From Epithemia pelagica (Eukaryota > Bacillariophyta > Bacillariophyceae > Surirellales > Surirellaceae): a stretch of DNA of 64,000 bases. Position 1 is the first letter of the stretch. Every line of letters begins with the position of its first letter. The notes below the pieces were generated by a model. It was given only the letters and a program-made list of their open reading frames with translations. It did no database searches and was not told where the DNA came from. Below are positions 58,701 to 64,000 of the stretch, one piece after another. A program made the position numbers and the translations under genes. The stretch spans positions 1,178,001 through 1,242,000 of the forward strand of contig OX337236.1 in NCBI GenBank assembly GCA_946965045.2, written 5' to 3'.

Positions 58701-59932
58701 GGTGTTCCTCCAGGCCACAAGCCTCCCAGTGCGTTTTCGAGAGAATGAAACTTGATTTCAACTCCATCATCGGTTCGTTTTACCCTCCGAGGCAGTGGCT
58801 TATCCTGTGCTGAGCCTACAACAAAATCTTCTTGTCCGGTTTTTCGCAAGAAATGACTACTCCTGGCGGCAGACGGCGGAAAGCACAAGGTCAAATGGAT
58901 TTCTTCTTTGTGGGCAAAGGTATCGCGTAATATGCTGGCCACGTCCATGTGATCGCACGAACGAAAGGATTCCCCTTGCGCCATGGCCACAATACTACCC
59001 CGTTGCACCCCTGCCGAGGCGGCGAAGCTGTAGACACGCTTCACCAAAGGAAAGTTGCCACAGGACGCCCACGATATACCCCATGGTGGATTGGATAGAA
59101 AAAGAAAGGTGGATATTTTGCCTCTTTTGATAAATGTCATGGCCACTGGCTCCCTGACTGGTTTGCTGTTCTCATCGCCTTCAGTGGATGTAGGCGAGGA
59201 AGCTTCCTGCAAATCCGAATGCGGAGAGCAGGAGGAAACATCATGGTCCAAGAAACCCTCGTATTGCCACATTCGCTCCAAGGCCTGTTTGGTTGGTTCG
59301 GCCAACAAACACATGCCATTGACAGAGACGAGAACGGACCCTTCCTCCACCCCCAAGTAATCTGCTTCAGAATGGGCATGAACTCTTCGAACATGAAGAC
59401 CCAATGAGAGTTTGCTAATGGTAAGTCCCAACTTCTCGTCCGAATCCCCCGTCACGGGTGGAATACGGACCGGATAGCTTATATAGGACTCTGGAATGCC
59501 AGCCAGGCCAATTTTGTGTTGGGGTTGTTGTTTGGATAGATCATTTTGTTGACAAAACTTTTTCCCAAAGACGGCATTGATCCATTCGTGACGAACTTCC
59601 GGCGATGGTTGAATGTGACCAACCGCGGTGGACAGTTCGGACTGATCACGATGTTCCAATGGTACTGAGGTCCCAATGGAAAGTCCCTGCGTCATGGATC
59701 TGGTGGAGCGAACAATTTCCGTTTCCTCGTCGTCTGATTTGGTTTCTTCCTCCTCTTCGGGTTGCTGGAGGGGGTCCGATTTGGTTTCCTCTCGTTCTCC
59801 CGAATTCCAGCTGGGAGAAATCGAATTGACTACTGAATCCACTTTGCGATGAATAATATCCGCCGCCGTCTCACCCGAGTCCGTTCGGTATTGCCGCGCT
59901 AACGAATAGAGTGCCGCCACCACCAACACCAT
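55742..59932 (-). CDS. phosphatidylinositol 3-kinase (Vps34-like catalytic domain) with two PDZ-like domains
   Basis: 1396 aa, intronless, ATG 59932. A hydrophobic start ([11 protein letters not shown]) may anchor it. PDZ-like domain 1 (~167-270) contains [20 protein letters not shown] and GSVLVSVNG; domain 2 (~284-350) contains [20 protein letters not shown] and IVAMAQG. A helical part follows (~480-640), then a basic disordered linker and a C2-like stretch (~880-1010). The C-terminal kinase has [55 protein letters not shown] and DDMVQGMGG, closest to class III PI3K. The catalytic HRD-equivalent DRHxxN is intact, but the DFG motif is DFS. Expected product is PI3P on endosomes. The PDZ pair is not part of canonical Vps34. 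Confidence 0.85.
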   Translation of the reverse strand: [1396 protein letters not shown]

Positions 59933-61084
59933 TCAAACCCTCTTCTTTCAGTGCGTCAAGACCACACACTCTGTCGCGCCAAGGCTACTGTCAACCAAAA
60001 CCTCTTCACAACAACAACAACAAAACAACCAGACTGTTCGACAGACCAAGGTTGGATTGCTTTGGGCTTGGTGTTCTCTCGTGCAGTGACGCTGCCACAA
60101 CACACCCAAACGTAACAACAAACCACAACCACAGTACCTCGGTACGTTTGTTTCAGGAGGTTGTGTGTGAGTTGTTGGTTCCCTCCAAACGGATGACAAT
60201 GGATGTCCTCACTCAATGGCGTTCAAACGGTTGGCAAGTGTCGACGATTGTCTGCCTCGAGTTCTTCCGTTGAAAAAGTCTGCCCAATGGACGACGAGGG
60301 TTATCGATTATTGGATGAGCAACACACACAAAGCGGTGGTAAATAATCGAAAAGAGTATGTGTGTCGATTGTATGATCGTGGCCCGTTGCTACGCTCCGT
60401 TGATTCTTGCGCACAGCAGAAAGAGAGAAACACCGACTCTAAACACATGATGTTGGCCTCGGCGAGCGATCGGCCATTGGCCCAGACCCAGACTGCCTCT
60501 TATCTATGTCCGGGAAGAACACTACCTGAGCCCGAGCATGCCGGCCTACACTTTGAGTATTTAGGGAGATTTTTGGTTGGTTTGACCTCTTTTTTCCACA
60601 CTCCACACGACAAATTTCTGCACGACGGGGTTTGCCCGCGGTGGATTTTTCGGTTTCGTGGGTATCTATGTAGGAATATTATGTAGAAGCGAAACACGAG
60701 TTCGACACGTGTGAACCCAATCTGTTTACGAATGGTTGTCATTCATTTCAGGCACGGGGATTGGCGCGCGCTCATGCAGTTAGTCGCTCTTATCAATGTA
60801 CAAAAGGGTTAGGGTTGGGGATCTTTTTCGGTCTTGGGAGGACAAACTCTCCCCAACCATTTCTTATTGATCCAACCAGGCCCAATAGGTGTGCAATTGA
60901 CACAACCATCTTGTTTTTCTCAATGACCGTTCAAACAAGATTGGATCAATGACAGCTTTCGATCCGGTAGAGAGGGTAGAAATCTTTCCTCACTCCCACA
61001 ATTTCTATTTTCCAAGGAACGCAACCTCGACGACACACAAAACCTTTTGAAATCCTTTTTTCCAAAACCAAACGACACGCCAAG
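59933..61084. other. intergenic region
   Basis: About 1.15 kb. A 156-codon ATG frame at 60216-60686 has no recognisable domain and ordinary non-coding composition, so I do not call it. AGGGTTAGGGTTGGGG near 60808 is a short telomere-like run. The right end should be the promoter of the first repeat-protein gene. Confidence 0.5.
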
Positions 61085-61411
61085 ATGGATATGATGTTTT
61101 ATATGAACAAAAACAAGGAAAAGGCGGCGACCAAGGAGAAAGAACGCAAGGAAAAGTCGGAACTCAAGAACGTTCTCATTACGGATACATGCGAAACGGA
61201 TATTCGAAAGGACCAGCATCAGAGGGAAAAACAATGGAAGAAAACGGGTAAAGAAACCAAGGAGTCCAACCGAGATGTTCTCATTACAGATACATGCGAG
61301 TCGGATATTCGCAAGGAACAGCACACCCGTGAAGTTGTGGCCAAGCAGACCGCCCGAGACACGAAAGCTTCCAACAAGGATGTCAACATGGCCGCTGCTG
61401 TGTTTGGCTAA
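61085..61411 (+). CDS. tandem repeat-protein family, member 1 (two repeats)
   Basis: 108 aa. The start MDMMFYMNKNKEKAATKEK is shared almost letter for letter with the genes at 62062 and 63061. Then come two 35-residue units, each [VL]LITDTCE.DIRK.QH.RE......T..[ED]TK.SN.D, and the half-unit DVNMAAAVFG at the C-terminus. The protein is highly charged and predicted helical, with no signal peptide, membrane span or Cys pairs. I do not recognise the family. The start context CCAAGATGG is shared by all three copies. Function unknown; a filament-forming, scaffold or nucleic-acid-binding role is open. Confidence 0.85.
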   Translation: MDMMFYMNKNKEKAATKEKERKEKSELKNVLITDTCETDIRKDQHQREKQWKKTGKETKESNRDVLITDTCESDIRKEQHTREVVAKQTARDTKASNKDVNMAAAVFG

Positions 61412-62061
61412 ACGTCATCACCTTGGCATTTTCTCAAATGCAACTCCACTGCATCTCTTCTCCATATCTCTCATCCGCTGCTGTTGTGGGATCAAGCGGT
61501 ATTGAGGCGATCCTGGGTTTCATCAACAGCTCTCTGTACATCTACTGAAATTCTGGATTCAGTCCAAATGTCCGGACGTAACTTGACAATAAAATGTTTC
61601 ATTACACGTAGGATTCTATTTGAGCAAACTCGTAGGAGTAGGAGTATAGGAGTAGGAGAAGGACGTATCGTTTTCCGTCTGATAGCGAAAGATGAGTACC
61701 GGTACTTTATTTCTTAGGGATAGGGATTACGGCCTTGTAGCTGAGGGCTTCCCAACAGAAAAACTTTCCCCCAAGCTACTGCCCCAACCACTTTGCATAT
61801 GTTTTTAGAATAGCCGCTTCTTTTAAGATAAGCGATGGGCCTGGTGATAAAGACAAATTCTCTTATGAATTCTCTTGGGCTTTGTCCCTCCGGAGTACGA
61901 GATGACCACATCAACACCAGCGTCCTGAATTCAGATTTGTCTCACAATCCGGTAAACCAACATCACAGTTGTCAGAAATTCTCATCCAGCCTTTCACGTC
62001 GAGAGCATTCCTTCAGTTTTGACCTTTGCCTCTATTGAGAGAAGAAACAAACGCTTCCAAG
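61412..62061. other. spacer between repeat-protein genes 1 and 2
   Basis: 650 bp; 3' UTR of member 1 and promoter of member 2. A GTAGGAGTAGGAGTATAGGA run lies near 61632. No gene seen. Confidence 0.55.
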
Positions 62062-62496
62062 ATGGATATGATGTTTTACATGAACAAGAACAAGGAGAAG
62101 GCCGCGACCAAGGAGAAGGAGCGCAAGGAGAAGGCCGAACTCAAAAACGTGCTCATCACGGAAACTGCTGAGACAGCGATCCGATCGAAGCAATTCGGTC
62201 AAGAAAAGGCCTGGAAGCAAAAGGGACGCGAAACCAAAGCTAATTTGAAAGACGTTAACATGGCAACGGCCGCGTTTGAGTCTGAAATCCGTAAGGAACA
62301 ACATCAGCGGGAGAAGCAATGGAAACAAACTGGCCGCGAAACCAAGGAGTCCAACCGAGATGTTCTCATCACCGATACGTGCGAGTCGGATATTCGTAAG
62401 GAGCAACATCAACGTGAAGTGGACTCCAAGAAGACAGCCCGGGACACGAAAGATTCCAACAAGGATGTCAATATGGCCGCTGCCGTTTTCGGTTAG
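62062..62496 (+). CDS. tandem repeat-protein family, member 2 (three repeats)
   Basis: 144 aa from ATG 62062 (the frame is open from 62026 but the conserved start is at 62062). Same N-terminus as member 1. Three units: VLITETAETAIRSKQF..., VNMATAAFESEIRKEQH... and VLITDTCESDIRKEQH..., each ending in [ED]TK.....D, then DVNMAAAVFG. The middle unit uses the VNMATA(A)FE version of the unit start, one residue longer (36). Units 2-3 are closest to the units of member 1, so unit number changes by whole-unit gain or loss. Confidence 0.85.
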   Translation: MDMMFYMNKNKEKAATKEKERKEKAELKNVLITETAETAIRSKQFGQEKAWKQKGRETKANLKDVNMATAAFESEIRKEQHQREKQWKQTGRETKESNRDVLITDTCESDIRKEQHQREVDSKKTARDTKDSNKDVNMAAAVFG

Positions 62497-63060
62497 GTAC
62501 GTTCGACTTCGCTCTACCGATGTCGAAAACGCAGGAATGACGGAGATGGGTCTCCAAACGTGTGTCTATGTTTGATTTCGGGCATGTTAGGACTTAATTT
62601 TATTTTAGAATGCCTTCGCTAGAGACATGTTCTCTTTGTACGGTCACCCTCAACCACTTAGAATCAGTTGCGACCTTTCAAATATGGCATTCATTTCGTG
62701 TGTTGCGTCCTTCATATTTCTACAAAGGAGGAAATCTATGAGTAAGGCATCCAACATCCAATATCTGAATTGGAGCCAGACCGACCGAGCAAAGACAAAC
62801 GTCGAACTTTTAAATTTTAAAAACTCCTTCGAAACGACCAAGACCAAAGTATCCAACAAACACATCTTCTTGGGTATGGACGCGCTGTGACCAAAATGAC
62901 TCCCAATCAAACTATGAAATGTCTTTTTTCATCTTTTGGTAAAAACAAACACCTATCCACAGTTCTCACATCCAACGTTTGACAAGCCGCGTCGCTCCTC
63001 CTTCTCCCAACCGTTGCCTTCCCTTACTCGTCTTTCGAGAACAAAAATCACACTTTCAAG
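62497..63060. other. spacer between repeat-protein genes 2 and 3; possible relic copy
   Basis: 564 bp. A frame at 62735-62890 includes QTDRAKTNVELLNFKNSFET and TKTKVSNKHIFLGM, which can be aligned loosely with QTARDTKTNLKDVNMATAVFET and the SNKDVNMA end of the family (quoted in part). It may be a decayed extra copy. Confidence 0.4.
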
Positions 63061-63603
63061 ATGGATATGATGTTTTATATGAACAAGAATAAGGAGAAGG
63101 CGGCGACCAAGGAGAAGGAACGAAAGGAGAAGGCGGATTTGAAAAATGTTCTCATTACGGACACGGCGGAATCAACGGTACGCAAGCAACAGTTTGGTCA
63201 AGAAAAGGCGTGGAAACAAACTGGTCGCGACACAAAGGCCAATTTGAAGGATGTTCTCATTACGGACACTGCCGAGTCATCGGTGCGCAAGGAACAGTTT
63301 GAGCGCGAACAACGTCACAAGCAAGACGCTCGCGATACCAAGACCAACCTCAAGGATGTGAATATGGCCACTGCTGTCTTTGAAACCGAGATTCGTAAGG
63401 AACAGCATGAACGCGATCAACAGGCCAAGCAGACAGCCCGAGATACCAAGACCAACCTCAAGGACGTCAACATGGCCACTGCCGTCTTTGAAACCGAAAT
63501 CCGCAAGGAGCAACACGAGCGCGAACAACAGGCCAAGCAGACAGCCCGAGATACCAAGGACTCTAATAAAGATGTCAACATGGCACGAGCTGTCTTTGGA
63601 TAA
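63061..63603 (+). CDS. tandem repeat-protein family, member 3 (four repeats)
   Basis: 180 aa. Same N-terminus as members 1 and 2. Four units: two of the VLITDTAES.VRK.QF type (35 residues) and two of the VNMATAVFETEIRKEQHER type (36 residues), then DVNMARAVFG. Units 3 and 4 are nearly identical at DNA level (108 bp period), which marks a recent unit duplication. The pattern [DE]TK.(NLK/SNK)D at each unit end and RK.Q in the middle is kept in all nine units of the three genes, so the protein is under selection. Confidence 0.87.
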   Translation: MDMMFYMNKNKEKAATKEKERKEKADLKNVLITDTAESTVRKQQFGQEKAWKQTGRDTKANLKDVLITDTAESSVRKEQFEREQRHKQDARDTKTNLKDVNMATAVFETEIRKEQHERDQQAKQTARDTKTNLKDVNMATAVFETEIRKEQHEREQQAKQTARDTKDSNKDVNMARAVFG

Positions 63604-64000
63604 TTAGAATAGATGGCATGAAGGGTGCCACTTTGAAGGAGAAGGTTTGGATAAGCGATGGTAGGACCAGGCTTAACCACTTACTCTAACTTTATGGACG
63701 ACCTTAAACCGTCATCCATGAAGCAGGTGAACGTCGACTGCAATGTCGTCTAATGTCTAGAACCATATATTTACTGTTGAAGTGATGAGTCTAGAACTGG
63801 CACGGTTATGTAGGGTATGCATAGCCATGGAGTAAACATCACAGGGTTTGCATTTGAAATACCGTGCATAGCTGGATTTTGGGAAGCTGCATTTGTCGTA
63901 GCTTCATTTTGTCTAGCTTCATTCCTCGTTTCTTCCTAAAAGTTGCTACATGCGTCAACAATCGACCTTTTGATATAGTTTCAATTATCTATGTGGTGTT
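63604..64000. other. downstream region to window end
   Basis: About 400 bp holding the 3' UTR of member 3. GTAGCTTCATTTTG and CTAGCTTCATTCC form a short near-repeat near 63898-63925. No gene seen. Confidence 0.5.

Noticed and set aside
60216-60686. 156-codon ATG frame upstream of the repeat-protein array
   Set aside because: No domain, no homology-like pattern and mixed composition; more likely chance.
60806-60822. AGGGTTAGGGTTGGGG telomere-like run
   Set aside because: Only about two units, no array; too short to mean an interstitial telomere.
1-64000. CRISPR array, prokaryotic operons or riboswitches
   Set aside because: No spaced short repeats of that kind; gene structure is eukaryotic.

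Overview
This window is nuclear DNA from a diatom, most likely a pennate species. Four things point there. Short GT-AG introns (71, 86, 391 and 492 bp) restore conserved protein motifs when removed. Several proteins start with a signal peptide followed by a Phe-containing plastid-type motif. A Ty1/copia element of the diatom type is present. There is also a multi-membrane-span EGF/LNR surface protein of a kind I associate with diatoms. No prokaryotic operon signals are seen. The species cannot be named from the sequence alone.

Layout. 1-3280: the 3' part of a Ty1/copia pol gene that ends inside a Kelch-repeat gene (minus, 3281-4164). 4287-6117: a nuclease-like gene flanked by two copies of a ~78 bp direct repeat, then a DUF501-type gene. 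8.6-19.1 kb: a large EGF/LNR membrane protein, an alpha/beta-hydrolase pseudoenzyme, a plastid protein, a Vms1/ANKZF1-type peptidyl-tRNA hydrolase and tubulin cofactor B. 19.7-21.7 kb: a hypoxanthine-DNA glycosylase (UDG family 6) split by an intron that carries a long foldback element. 22.3-23.2 kb: an H2A-H2B histone doublet with a predicted signal peptide. 24.7-27.7 kb: a plastid-type protein and a Crinkler/RHS-type NTPase-nuclease. 29.2-39 kb: PIG-B mannosyltransferase, a methyltransferase, a small membrane protein, UTP3/Sas10 and a type II membrane glycosyltransferase-like protein. 39-46 kb: XPF/ERCC4 nuclease, a glycine-zipper protein, a 5S rRNA gene on the minus strand and a plastid-type protein. 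46.4-53.8 kb: a 2445-residue TBC1D20-like protein carrying six exact-length 105-residue repeats. 53.9-59.9 kb: an organellar pseudouridine synthase and a PDZ-PDZ-PI3K. 61-63.6 kb: three tandem paralogues of an unrecognised repeat-protein family with 2, 3 and 4 repeats.

Most genes are independent housekeeping functions (DNA repair, ribosome biogenesis and rescue, GPI anchors, tubulin folding, membrane traffic) on either strand with compact spacing. The unusual parts are the secreted-looking acidic histone doublet, the Crinkler-like NTPase-nuclease, the nuclease-like gene between direct repeats and the three-gene repeat-protein array. Many long reading frames begin at non-ATG codons; starts given here were moved to the first plausible ATG.
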